Source: Roseateles hydrophilus (GTDB taxonomy: Bacteria > Pseudomonadota > Gammaproteobacteria > Burkholderiales > Burkholderiaceae_C). From it: a stretch of 64,000 bases of DNA. This document shows, piece after piece, positions 7,556-18,427 of the stretch (the stretch's first letter is position 1; every line of letters starts with the position of its first letter). The position numbers and the translations under genes are program-made. The stretch is from assembly GCF_026712245.1 (NCBI RefSeq), contig NZ_JAPPUY010000001.1, positions 620,001 to 684,000 of the forward strand, in the 5' to 3' direction. Below the pieces are notes generated by a model that saw nothing but the letters and a program-made list of their open reading frames with translations, made no database searches and was not told where the DNA came from.

Positions 7556-9202
7556 TTACGCGGGTGCGGCCGCTTTGCCGCTGCCGGAACGCAGCGCGAC
7601 GCCACCGGTCGCGCGGACCTTGGAGCCGCTGCCGCCCATGGGCTTCACGTAGCGGTTGTGCAGTTCGTCGATGCGCTCAGCGAGGTCTTGTGCGCTATCG
7701 ATCTTCTCGGCGTGGCGACGCAGCACGAGGCCGGCCATGTCGATGAGCTTGGCGCTGCGCGTCAGCTCACCTTGCTGGATCAGCAGCTCCACGGCCACCT
7801 TGGCCGTGCCGCGTAGCGAGTGGCGCATGGCGGTTTCGGCGACGTTGAAGATCTGCTGGTGGCACTCACGGAATTGCTCGGCCGCGCCCTCATGCGTCTC
7901 GGCCATGGCCACGAGGATTTCGGTGGCGGCCTTGGAGGTGCAGTAGCGCAGGCCCAGCGACTTCAGCACCGGCATCATCTCCTCCAGCTCCACCTCCTGG
8001 CTGGACAGGCGCAGCCACAGCGCGGCCAACAGCGAGGCGGCCTCGAGGTCGAAGCTGCCGGCATCGGCATGCTCGGTGAACTCGCGGGCGATCAGCAACG
8101 CCTGGCCCACGCGCCGCTCCAGCAGGTAGGACAGGCCGCGGAACACGAGGTCGAAGCGCTGCAGCCGTATCGAGCCGGGCGAGCGCTCCAGCGCGCTGAT
8201 CAGCGCGTCATGGGCGTACTTGAAGCCCTTGTAGTCCTTGTTGTCGAAGCGGATCAGCCCGACGAGGACGACGCTGAGCATGTCGAACAGCTTGGAGCGC
8301 AGGCCCAGCGACATTGCGCGCTCGAGCATGCGCAACGCCTCGACACGGTGGCCGGAATAGAAGCCTAGCGAGCCGCAGCGCTGCAGGCGCAGCAGGCAGC
8401 CTGGCGTGAGGGTCACGGCCGTCTGGTAGGTCTTCAGGGCCTCACCCAGATCGCCTTGCTCCATCTGCACATGGCCCATGAGGTCGTGCGAGTCGGCGTA
8501 GTCAGGCAACTCGCCGATGAGGTTCTCCAGCGTGCGGCGAGCCTTCTGCAGGTTGCCGGTGGCCACCTCGGTGCGGGCAACGCCCAGGCGTGCCCAGGGC
8601 ACGGTCTTGGCGGCAATGATGGCCTCGTACAGCACCTTGGCGTCGTCGAAGCGCTTGAGCCGCAGCAGCAGTTCGGCGCCGATTCGCGCGGCGTACAGCC
8701 AGTACTTGGCTTTGGCCTCGAAGCGCGCGAGGCACAGGTCGGCCGCGGTCTCGAAGTCTTCGTTCTCGATGGCTTCGAAGATGTCCTTCAGCGTCCGCTT
8801 GCGCTGGCGGGCGCTGGCCAGGCGCTCGGCGAGGTTGGCGCTGGTGTAGGGCTTGATCAGGTAGGCATCCAACGCTGCCTCGGCAGCCTCGGCCACCTTG
8901 GCGTAGGTGGCTTCGCTCGTCACCATGCAGAACACGGTGGAGTAGGGCAGCAGGCCTTCGCGGCGGAGCTCGTCCAGCAGGTCCTGGCCCGAGGTGTCGC
9001 TGCTGTCGAAGTGGTAGTCGCACAGCACGATGTCGAAGGTGTGATGCTCCAGCATCACGCGCGCGTCCTTCACGCGCGGTGTCTGGCGCACCGTGCCCAC
9101 GCCCAGATCGCGCAGCTGCGCGCACATCAGGCTGCGCGAGTTGGCGTTGCTGTCGATGATCAGCGCCGACGCGGCCTGGATGGTCTCGTCCATCAGAAAC
9201 AT
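7556..9202 (-). CDS. Response regulator receiver domain with C-terminal TPR region
   Basis: A CheY-type receiver domain occupies about residues 8-130 of 548. It has the phosphoacceptor Asp in IVLCDYHF, the conserved Thr in MVTSEAT and the Lys in LIKPYT. The rest is a TPR-like helical array (for example TVPWARLGVARTEVATGNLQ and HDLMGHVQMEQGDLGEALK) with no DNA-binding or enzymatic output domain, so it probably signals by protein contact. The start is ATG at 9202 because AGGAGG lies 4 nt upstream; the open frame extends to 9292 without a binding site, and a second ATG lies at 9193. No cognate histidine kinase is adjacent. It is the first gene of a two-gene unit with eptA, which suggests, but does not prove, control of envelope modification. 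Confidence 0.85.
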   Translation of the reverse strand: MFLMDETIQAASALIIDSNANSRSLMCAQLRDLGVGTVRQTPRVKDARVMLEHHTFDIVLCDYHFDSSDTSGQDLLDELRREGLLPYSTVFCMVTSEATYAKVAEAAEAALDAYLIKPYTSANLAERLASARQRKRTLKDIFEAIENEDFETAADLCLARFEAKAKYWLYAARIGAELLLRLKRFDDAKVLYEAIIAAKTVPWARLGVARTEVATGNLQKARRTLENLIGELPDYADSHDLMGHVQMEQGDLGEALKTYQTAVTLTPGCLLRLQRCGSLGFYSGHRVEALRMLERAMSLGLRSKLFDMLSVVLVGLIRFDNKDYKGFKYAHDALISALERSPGSIRLQRFDLVFRGLSYLLERRVGQALLIAREFTEHADAGSFDLEAASLLAALWLRLSSQEVELEEMMPVLKSLGLRYCTSKAATEILVAMAETHEGAAEQFRECHQQIFNVAETAMRHSLRGTAKVAVELLIQQGELTRSAKLIDMAGLVLRRHAEKIDSAQDLAERIDELHNRYVKPMGGSGSKVRATGGVALRSGSGKAAAPA

Positions 9203-9284
9203 GCGACCTCCTGCCCGGGCAGGGGGCCGCAGGCCGGTGATGCAGGCAGCAGCGAAGGAATCACTTATGACGGGGTGTATTGAG

Positions 9285-9309
9285 GTTGTCACACTTTAGG
9301 CGCGACAAC
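9285..9309. repeat. Inverted repeat GTTGTC-N13-GACAAC upstream of the REC-TPR gene
   Basis: Two 6-bp complementary arms separated by 13 bp lie 83 bp upstream of the REC-TPR start. The spacing suits an operator or a hairpin. No family consensus is recognised. Confidence 0.3.
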
Positions 9310-9403
9310 TTCGCACCGTGAGATGGTTTACGCGGGGCGGGCCCGCGATTTCGTGACTTCGGACGCGCGAAGCGCAGCGCTGGCCGCAGCACGCGCGGCA
9401 ATG

Positions 9404-9436
9404 AAAAAGCCGCAGTCCCCGCGAAGGGGCTGCGGC
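9404..9436 (-). terminator. Terminator of the grpE-dnaK-dnaJ operon
   Basis: On the minus strand a stem of about 11-12 bp (9409-9420 with 9426-9436, loop of 5, one mismatched position) is followed by TTTTT. It lies 31 bp after the dnaJ stop. Confidence 0.88.
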
Positions 9437-9467
9437 CGGTCATGCCGTCACGCGCGCGCGGCGCGCT

Positions 9468-10613
9468 TTACTTGAACAGGTCTTTGACGCGATCGGTCCA
9501 GCTCTTGGCGTTGGGCGAGTGCTTCTCACCGCCCTTCTTGAGCGACTCGTCCAGCTCCTTGAGCAGCTTCTTCTGGTGCTCGGTGAGCTTGACCGGCGTC
9601 TCGACTGCGATGTGGCAGTACAGGTCGCCGGGGTAGCTGGAGCGCACGCCCTTGATGCCCTTGCCACGCAGGCGGAAGGTCTTGCCGTGCTGCGTGCCCT
9701 CGGGCAGCTCGATCTCGGCCTTGCCGCCCAGCGTCGGCACCTCGATGCCGCCGCCCAGCGTGGCCGTGATCAGCGACACGGGCATCGTGCAGTGCAGGTC
9801 GTCACCGTCGCGCTCGAAGATGTCGTGCTGCTTGATGCGGATCTCGATGTAGAGATCGCCCGCCGGGCCGCCGTTCACGCCGGGCTCGCCATTGCCCGCG
9901 GAGCGGATGCGCATGCCCTCGTTGATGCCGGCCGGGATCTTCACTTCCAGCGTCTTCTGCTTCTTCACCTTGCCCTGGCCGTTGCAGGCCGTGCAGGGGT
10001 CGGGAATGATCTTGCCGCTGCCGTGGCAATGCGGGCAGGTCTGCTGGATGCTGAAGAAGCCCTGACGCATGTGCACCGTGCCGGAACCACCGCAGGAGCC
10101 GCAGTTCTTGGCGCTGGTGCCGGGTTTCGCGCCGGTGCCGGAGCAGGTCTCGCAGCTCTCCCAGCTCGGAATGCGGATCTGCGTTTCCTTGCCGCGGGCC
10201 GCCTCTTCCAGCGTGATTTCCATCGCATAGCTGAGGTCGCTGCCGCGATAGACCTGCTGGCCGCCGCCGCGACGCCCGCCGCCCTGGCCGCCGAAGATGT
10301 CGCCGAAGATGTCGCCAAACGCCTCGGCGAAGCCGCCGAAGCCTTCGGCGCCCGCGCCGCCGCGGCCACCCATGTTGGGGTCCACGCCCGCATGGCCGTA
10401 CTGGTCGTAGGCGGCCTTCTTCTGCGGGTCGGAGAGCATCTCGTAGGCCTCTTTGGCCTCCTTGAACTGCTCTTCGGCCGCCTTGGCCCCGTCACCCTGG
10501 TTGCGGTCAGGGTGGTATTTCATGGCCAGCTTGCGGTAGGCCTTCTTGATGTCGTCTTCGGTCGCGTTCTTGGCGACGCCGAGGACTTCGTAGTAATCGC
10601 GCTTGGAAGCCAT
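9468..10613 (-). CDS. dnaJ: Chaperone DnaJ (Hsp40)
   Basis: DnaJ binds unfolded clients and stimulates DnaK ATPase. The 381-residue protein has the J domain (residues 5-70, with HPDRNQ), a Gly/Phe-rich linker (about 75-125) and four CxxCxGxG zinc-finger repeats ([32 protein letters not shown]). The C-terminal substrate-binding domains follow. The length is normal for type I DnaJ. It is the third gene of grpE-dnaK-dnaJ, separated from dnaK by 67 bp that contain a terminator-like hairpin, which may reduce DnaJ relative to DnaK. Confidence 0.98.
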   Translation of the reverse strand: MASKRDYYEVLGVAKNATEDDIKKAYRKLAMKYHPDRNQGDGAKAAEEQFKEAKEAYEMLSDPQKKAAYDQYGHAGVDPNMGGRGGAGAEGFGGFAEAFGDIFGDIFGGQGGGRRGGGQQVYRGSDLSYAMEITLEEAARGKETQIRIPSWESCETCSGTGAKPGTSAKNCGSCGGSGTVHMRQGFFSIQQTCPHCHGSGKIIPDPCTACNGQGKVKKQKTLEVKIPAGINEGMRIRSAGNGEPGVNGGPAGDLYIEIRIKQHDIFERDGDDLHCTMPVSLITATLGGGIEVPTLGGKAEIELPEGTQHGKTFRLRGKGIKGVRSSYPGDLYCHIAVETPVKLTEHQKKLLKELDESLKKGGEKHSPNAKSWTDRVKDLFK

Positions 10614-10635
10614 GCTCGTCTCTTAAAGCAGCAAA

Positions 10636-10665
10636 GGCCCGGAGGCGTGGAGACGCTTCCGGGCC
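10636..10665 (-). terminator. Attenuator-like hairpin between dnaK and dnaJ
   Basis: The arms GGCCCGGAAGCGT and ACGCCTCCGGGCC (13 bp with one G-T or mismatch, 4-nt loop) are followed on the minus strand by TTTGCTGCTTT. The T-tract is interrupted, so partial termination or mRNA stabilisation of dnaK is more likely than a full stop. Confidence 0.6.
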
Positions 10666-10680
10666 GCGGTCATCGAAGGA

Positions 10681-12642
<1,962 letters not shown>

Positions 12643-12674
12643 GAGGTGCTCCTGAGGATTTGGTGATGTGTTCG

Positions 12675-12702
12675 ATTTGTGGATAACTCGGCCGCCTTCA
12701 AG
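12675..12702 (-). promoter_or_regulatory. Possible second heat-shock (sigma-32) promoter, before dnaK
   Basis: On the minus strand CTTGAAG (12702-12696), 13 bp and CCACAAAT (12682-12675) resemble the sigma-32 consensus CTTGAAA-N13-14-CCCCATNT. The -35 is strong and the -10 matches in about five positions. The dnaK start is 32 nt further on. Confidence 0.5.
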
Positions 12703-12719
12703 GGGGCGCGAGTTGTGAA

Positions 12720-13244
12720 TTACTTGGGCGCGGCGACCGTGACGAGAGCCGGGCGCAGCACGCGGTCGGCGATCAGGAAGCCTTTCTGCAGCACGGTGAC
12801 CACCGTGTTGGCGTCCTGCGTGGGGGCCGGCACCACCGAGATGGCCTGGTGCTGGTGCGGGTCGAACTTACTGCCCTGGCCCGGGTTGATCTCCACGACC
12901 TTGTTGCGCTCCAGCGCGCTGGACAACTGGCGGCGCGTGGCGTGCACGCCCTCCAGTACCGTCTCGACGCTGGCGTTGGGCGTGGCGATGGCGCCTTCCA
13001 GGCTGTCCATCACCGGCAGCATGGCTTCGGCAAAGGCCTCGACGGCGAACTTGCGGGCCTTGGCGATGTCCTCGTCGGCGCGGCGACGCACGTTCTCGAC
13101 CTCAGCCTTGGCGCGCAGGTAGGCGTCGCTCATCTCGGCCAGCCGACCTTCGAGCTCGGCGATCTTGATCTCGGGGTTCAGTTCGGCGGCCGTAGGCTCG
13201 GCGGCGCCGGCGGCGTCTTCGGGCAGGGGATGTTCGGTAGTCAT
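12720..13244 (-). CDS. grpE: Nucleotide exchange factor GrpE
   Basis: GrpE releases ADP from DnaK. The 174-residue protein has an acidic, disordered N-terminus, a long coiled coil (about residues 33-80, including [17 protein letters not shown]) and the conserved head with [32 protein letters not shown] and [16 protein letters not shown] placed the start at ATG 13244 rather than the in-frame GTG at 13271, because the GTG overlaps the -10 of a strong sigma-32-like promoter and would not be transcribed from it. It heads the grpE-dnaK-dnaJ unit. No hrcA gene lies next to it. Confidence 0.95.
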   Translation of the reverse strand: MTTEHPLPEDAAGAAEPTAAELNPEIKIAELEGRLAEMSDAYLRAKAEVENVRRRADEDIAKARKFAVEAFAEAMLPVMDSLEGAIATPNASVETVLEGVHATRRQLSSALERNKVVEINPGQGSKFDPHQHQAISVVPAPTQDANTVVTVLQKGFLIADRVLRPALVTVAAPK

Positions 13245-13269
13245 GGCAGAAAAGGAAGCAACCGCGTCC

Positions 13270-13297
13270 ACTTGGGGCGCGATGTCCTGGTTTCAAG
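13270..13297 (-). promoter_or_regulatory. Heat-shock (sigma-32) promoter of grpE-dnaK-dnaJ
   Basis: On the minus strand CTTGAAA (13297-13291), a 13-bp spacer and CCCCAAGT (13277-13270) give a perfect -35 and a near-consensus sigma-32 -10. Transcription should start near 13262, leaving a leader of about 18 nt before the ATG at 13244. Confidence 0.85.
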
Positions 13298-13325
13298 AGG
13301 GGAGATTGGCGCGGGATTATCCGGG

Positions 13326-13748
13326 TCAACCCGGATCTTCGTCGTCCACGGAGGCGGACCAGCGGTCCCAGTCCGCCAGGCGGCGCCGGTCCTGCTTGGT
13401 GGGGCGGCCCTGCACGATGGTGGCCGCCGGCTCGGGCGCCAGCCGGCGCGCTTCGGCCGCGGCCTCGCGGGCGGCGATGCTGGCCGGGGTCTCGGCGTAC
13501 AGCGCCTGGGCTTGCGGCGCCGGCCCGCGCTGGTGGGACAGGCCCTTGACCTCGACCTCGCGCGCCACGGCTCCGATGCGGATGCTCAACACATCGCCCA
13601 CCCGCACGTCGCGCGCCGGCTTGACCGGCTGGCCGCCCACACGCACACGGCCCAGGTTGATCTCATCGACAGCCAGAGCGCGGGTTTTGTAGAAGCGTGC
13701 GGCCCACAGCCACTTGTCCAGCCGCATGGCGGCGGGCGTCTCGCTCAT
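13326..13748 (-). CDS. S4-domain RNA-binding protein, HslR (Hsp15) family
   Basis: The 140-residue protein has an S4 RNA-binding domain at about residues 8-70 (MRLDKWLWAARFYKTRALAV, then GRVRVGGQPVKPARDVRVGD). A basic C-terminal tail follows, ending with the RPTKQDRRRLADWDRW segment typical of Hsp15. In E. coli, Hsp15 binds stalled 50S subunits carrying peptidyl-tRNA after heat shock. The start overlaps the hemH stop (ATGA, 13745-13748), so it is coupled to ferrochelatase. It ends 29 bp before the grpE heat-shock promoter and on the same strand, so read-through into the chaperone operon is possible. Confidence 0.9.
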   Translation of the reverse strand: MSETPAAMRLDKWLWAARFYKTRALAVDEINLGRVRVGGQPVKPARDVRVGDVLSIRIGAVAREVEVKGLSHQRGPAPQAQALYAETPASIAAREAAAEARRLAPEPAATIVQGRPTKQDRRRLADWDRWSASVDDEDPG

Positions 13749-14851
13749 TCGCGAGCGCCGGCGGCCAAGGCCCGGGCGCGTTGTGCGGCCAGCGTGTCCG
13801 CATGGGCGGGGTCGGTGGGCCAGCCCTGCAGGTGGCGCTCGGCCAGCTGTGCCAGCGCCCGCATGCCGTCCGGGTGGTCGTTGAGGCAGGGGATGTAGCC
13901 GAAGCGCTGCCCACCCGCATGCAGGAAGGCCTCGCGGGCCTCCTGGTTGATTTCCTCCAGCGTCTCGAGGCAGTCCGCCGAGAAGCCGGGGCAGATGACG
14001 TCCACGCTCTTCACGCCGCCCTGTGCCAGCTTCACGAGGCTGGGTTCGGTGTAGGGCTGCAGCCATTTGGCCCTGCCGAAGCGGCTCTGGAAGGTGACCA
14101 GCCATTCGCCATCCCGCAGACCCAGGGCCTCGGCCAGCAGCCGGCCGGTCTTCAGGCATTCGCAGTGGTAGGGGTCGCCGAGGTGCAACGTGCGCTCGGG
14201 CATGCCGTGGAAGCTCATCACCAGCTTCTCGGCGCGGCCATCGCGCTGCCAGTGTTCGCGCACGGTCTTCGCGAGTGCGGCGATGTAGGCCGGGTCGTCG
14301 TGGTAGCGGTTGATGAAGCGCAGCTCAGGCACGTGGCGGGTCTTGAGCGCCCAGCGCGCCACGTCGTCGATGACGCTGGCCGTCGTGGCGCCCGAGTACT
14401 GCGGGTAGGCGGGCAGCACCAGCACACGGCGCACGCCTTCGCGCTTGAGCGCGTCCAGCGTCGCCGCGATGGCGGGCTGGCCATAGCGCATGGCATAGGC
14501 CACGCGCACGCGCAGTCCGCGTTCGCCCAGCTGGCCTTGCAGCAGTTTGGCCTGCTTCTCGGTCCAGACCTTGAGCGGTGAACCTTCGGCGGTCCAGACG
14601 GTCGCGTACTTGGCCGCCGATTTCGCCGGCCGCACGCGCAAGATGATGCCGTGCAGGATCAGCGCCCAGACGAGCTTGGGGATCTCGACGACGCGTGGGT
14701 CGGCAAGGAATTGAGCCAGGTAGCGCCGCAGCGCCGAGGCGGTCGGTGCTTCGGGCGTGCCGAGGTTGCACAGCAGCACGGTCACGTCGGTGGCCAGGGG
14801 GCCGCCGGGTGCCGCACCGTGACGATGCGTGGGTTCGGGGGAGAAGGGCAT
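13745..14851 (-). CDS. hemH: Ferrochelatase
   Basis: HemH inserts Fe2+ into protoporphyrin IX, the last step of protohaem synthesis. The 368-residue protein has VTVLLCNLGTPEAPTASALR at the N-terminus, LPAYPQYSGATTASV, the active-site LVMSFHGMPERTL (catalytic His) and VTFQSRFGRAKWLQPYTEP. The C-terminal region has VDVICPGFSADCLETLEEI, with the conserved acidic residues near the iron path. It lies 8 bp after the cyclase-FHA gene and overlaps the S4 gene by 4 bp. The early haem genes (hemC-hemY) are 10 kb away on the other strand. Confidence 0.97.
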   Translation of the reverse strand: MPFSPEPTHRHGAAPGGPLATDVTVLLCNLGTPEAPTASALRRYLAQFLADPRVVEIPKLVWALILHGIILRVRPAKSAAKYATVWTAEGSPLKVWTEKQAKLLQGQLGERGLRVRVAYAMRYGQPAIAATLDALKREGVRRVLVLPAYPQYSGATTASVIDDVARWALKTRHVPELRFINRYHDDPAYIAALAKTVREHWQRDGRAEKLVMSFHGMPERTLHLGDPYHCECLKTGRLLAEALGLRDGEWLVTFQSRFGRAKWLQPYTEPSLVKLAQGGVKSVDVICPGFSADCLETLEEINQEAREAFLHAGGQRFGYIPCLNDHPDGMRALAQLAERHLQGWPTDPAHADTLAAQRARALAAGARE

Positions 14852-14859
14852 GGAGGGGC

Positions 14860-15828
14860 TCAGCGCCGCGAACGCGGGCCGCCGAAGGCTTGGGGTTCGG
14901 TGTCGGCGAAGTGCAGCACCTCAAAGCGCACGATGGGTGACTGCTCGTCATGCGGCGGGCCACCGAGGCCGATGACGCCGCAGCCGTGCAGCGTGCAACT
15001 GCCGCGTTTGAGGCTCAGCAACTCGCCGGATTCGCCAAAGCGCACATAGGTGCCGTTGTAGGAGAGGTCGGTCAGCTCGAAGCTGCTGCCCTGCCAGTCG
15101 ATGCGGGCATGCGAGCGAGACACGCGGGCGTCGGTGATGCAGTAGGTGGCCTGCACGCTGCGGCCCAGCACGATGGGCATGGCGTCGAGGTCGAAGACGC
15201 GGTCCAGGTCGTGCCAGATCAGGCGCATGCCGTCGGGCTCGACGGAGCGCATGGGCTCGCCGAACTGCGTGGCGGTGTCGTCCGCGCTGACCAGCGGCGT
15301 GGCGTCCATGCGGTAGACGTGCACAGGCTCGACACGGCCGCGCACCGAGATGCGATCCAGGCTGCGGAAGCGCCCCTTGGAGGCATGGTGCAGGCCCGCC
15401 AGCACCTCGGCGGTGATGAGGATCTCGCCGTCGCCTGCGTGGTCGATCAGGCGGGCTGCTACGTTCACCGCGTCGCCGAAGCAGTCGCCATTGAGTTCCA
15501 CCACCTCGCCGCGTGCCAGCGCCACCTGCAGCCGCAGCGACAGCATGGCGGGGTTGTTCATGCGCCGGGCGCGCTGCACGGTGCGCTCCAGCATTTCCTG
15601 CATGCGTTGGGCCGCCCGCACACCTTCACGCGGTGTCTCGAACGCGGCCATCAGGCCGTCGCCCAGCGTCTTGATGAGGTGGCCGCCGCTTTCCAGCACC
15701 GCCTCGCTGACCTGGCTGACCGTCTGCGTGACCAAGCCGCTGGCCTCGGCATTGCCGAGGGACTCGTACAGCCCGGTGCTGCCACGCAGGTCGGCGAAGA
15801 GAACGGTGCGCTCGCGGATCGCGGTCAT
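14860..15828 (-). CDS. Class III adenylate cyclase domain with C-terminal FHA domain
   Basis: The N-terminal cyclase homology domain (about residues 5-180 of 322) keeps both metal-binding Asp residues (VLFADLRGST and KTLGDGLMAAF). The substrate-selecting Lys is in LIKTLGDG, and the Asp and the transition-state Asn and Arg are in GDAVNVAARL. An active, ATP-specific cyclase is therefore likely. The C-terminal FHA domain (about 215-300) has LGRS, VSRSHARI and SYNGTYV, the set needed to bind phosphothreonine, so activity or location may depend on a Ser/Thr kinase; one is encoded at 31.9 kb. A TATAAA element 8 nt before the ATG, with no ribosome binding site, suggests leaderless expression. hemH follows after 8 bp and may be co-transcribed. 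Confidence 0.9.
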   Translation of the reverse strand: MTAIRERTVLFADLRGSTGLYESLGNAEASGLVTQTVSQVSEAVLESGGHLIKTLGDGLMAAFETPREGVRAAQRMQEMLERTVQRARRMNNPAMLSLRLQVALARGEVVELNGDCFGDAVNVAARLIDHAGDGEILITAEVLAGLHHASKGRFRSLDRISVRGRVEPVHVYRMDATPLVSADDTATQFGEPMRSVEPDGMRLIWHDLDRVFDLDAMPIVLGRSVQATYCITDARVSRSHARIDWQGSSFELTDLSYNGTYVRFGESGELLSLKRGSCTLHGCGVIGLGGPPHDEQSPIVRFEVLHFADTEPQAFGGPRSRR

Positions 15829-15842
15829 GGGGAAAGTTTATA
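15829..15842 (-). promoter_or_regulatory. Probable leaderless promoter of the cyclase-FHA gene
   Basis: TATAAA (15842-15837, minus strand) lies exactly 8 nt before the ATG at 15828, directly beyond the rpoD terminator. There is no Shine-Dalgarno sequence in the 8 nt (CTTTCCCC). Confidence 0.5.
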
Positions 15843-15847
15843 GGCGC

Positions 15848-15871
15848 AAAAAAGGCCGGGAAACCGGCCTT
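15848..15871 (-). terminator. rpoD terminator
   Basis: On the minus strand the 8-bp stem AAGGCCGG/CCGGCCTT with a 4-nt loop is followed by a run of T. It lies 14 bp after the rpoD stop. Confidence 0.9.
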
Positions 15872-15885
15872 CGTTGCGCCCCCGA

Positions 15886-18093
<2,208 letters not shown>

Positions 18094-18427
18094 GCAGGTC
18101 CTTCGAGGGGTTGCGCGGGTCAATTCAGAAATGCAGCAGCCACCGCAGCCGGCCCGGGCTCGGCTTCAAACCGGCGGGGCTGAGTGCGGTGGCTTTCATC
18201 GCCAGGGTGTCAGTGAGGGACCCCGTCGTGGCGCGAACAAGCTGGCGTGATCGTTTGGAGTGCAGAGGTGGCGGGGAATATGGCCATCAAAACCCTCAGT
18301 GGGTTGCCCAGTGTCGCTGGGTGGCCGGGTCCGGCATCTCTCTGCCGTCACTCTTGTTGACGCGCGCGGAAAACGCGAGATTATCAGCGACAAACCGCTG
18401 AATTGCAAAATCGTGACCGTGCAAACC
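18094..18427 (-). other. dnaG-rpoD intergenic region: long rpoD leader
   Basis: This 334-bp gap between the dnaG stop and the rpoD start holds a sigma-70 promoter (18380-18408) and a predicted leader of about 280 nt. The leader contains a long-range inverted repeat (AGCCACCGCA at 18138-18147, TGCGGTGGCT at 18185-18194) with further GC-rich pairing inside the loop, about 45-100 nt before the rpoD ATG. A 13-codon ATG-TGA frame is also present on the minus strand, but it lacks a convincing ribosome binding site. I see no protein-coding gene or known riboswitch here. Confidence 0.6.
18380..18408 (-). promoter_or_regulatory. Sigma-70 promoter of rpoD
   Basis: On the minus strand TTGCAA (18408-18403), a 17-bp spacer and GATAAT (18385-18380) give four and five matches to the consensus with ideal spacing. 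It lies just inside the gap after dnaG and would let rpoD be expressed apart from dnaG. Confidence 0.75.

Noticed and set aside
8456-9283. Long plus-strand frames opposite the REC-TPR gene, rpoD, dnaK and dinG-type genes.
   Set aside because: All are rich in Gln, His, Arg, Gly and Leu without domains and mirror the codon bias of the real genes on the minus strand.
18304-18345. A 13-codon ATG-TGA frame in the rpoD leader as a regulatory peptide.
   Set aside because: No convincing ribosome binding site at a proper distance and no codon pattern suggesting attenuation. Noted only as part of the leader.
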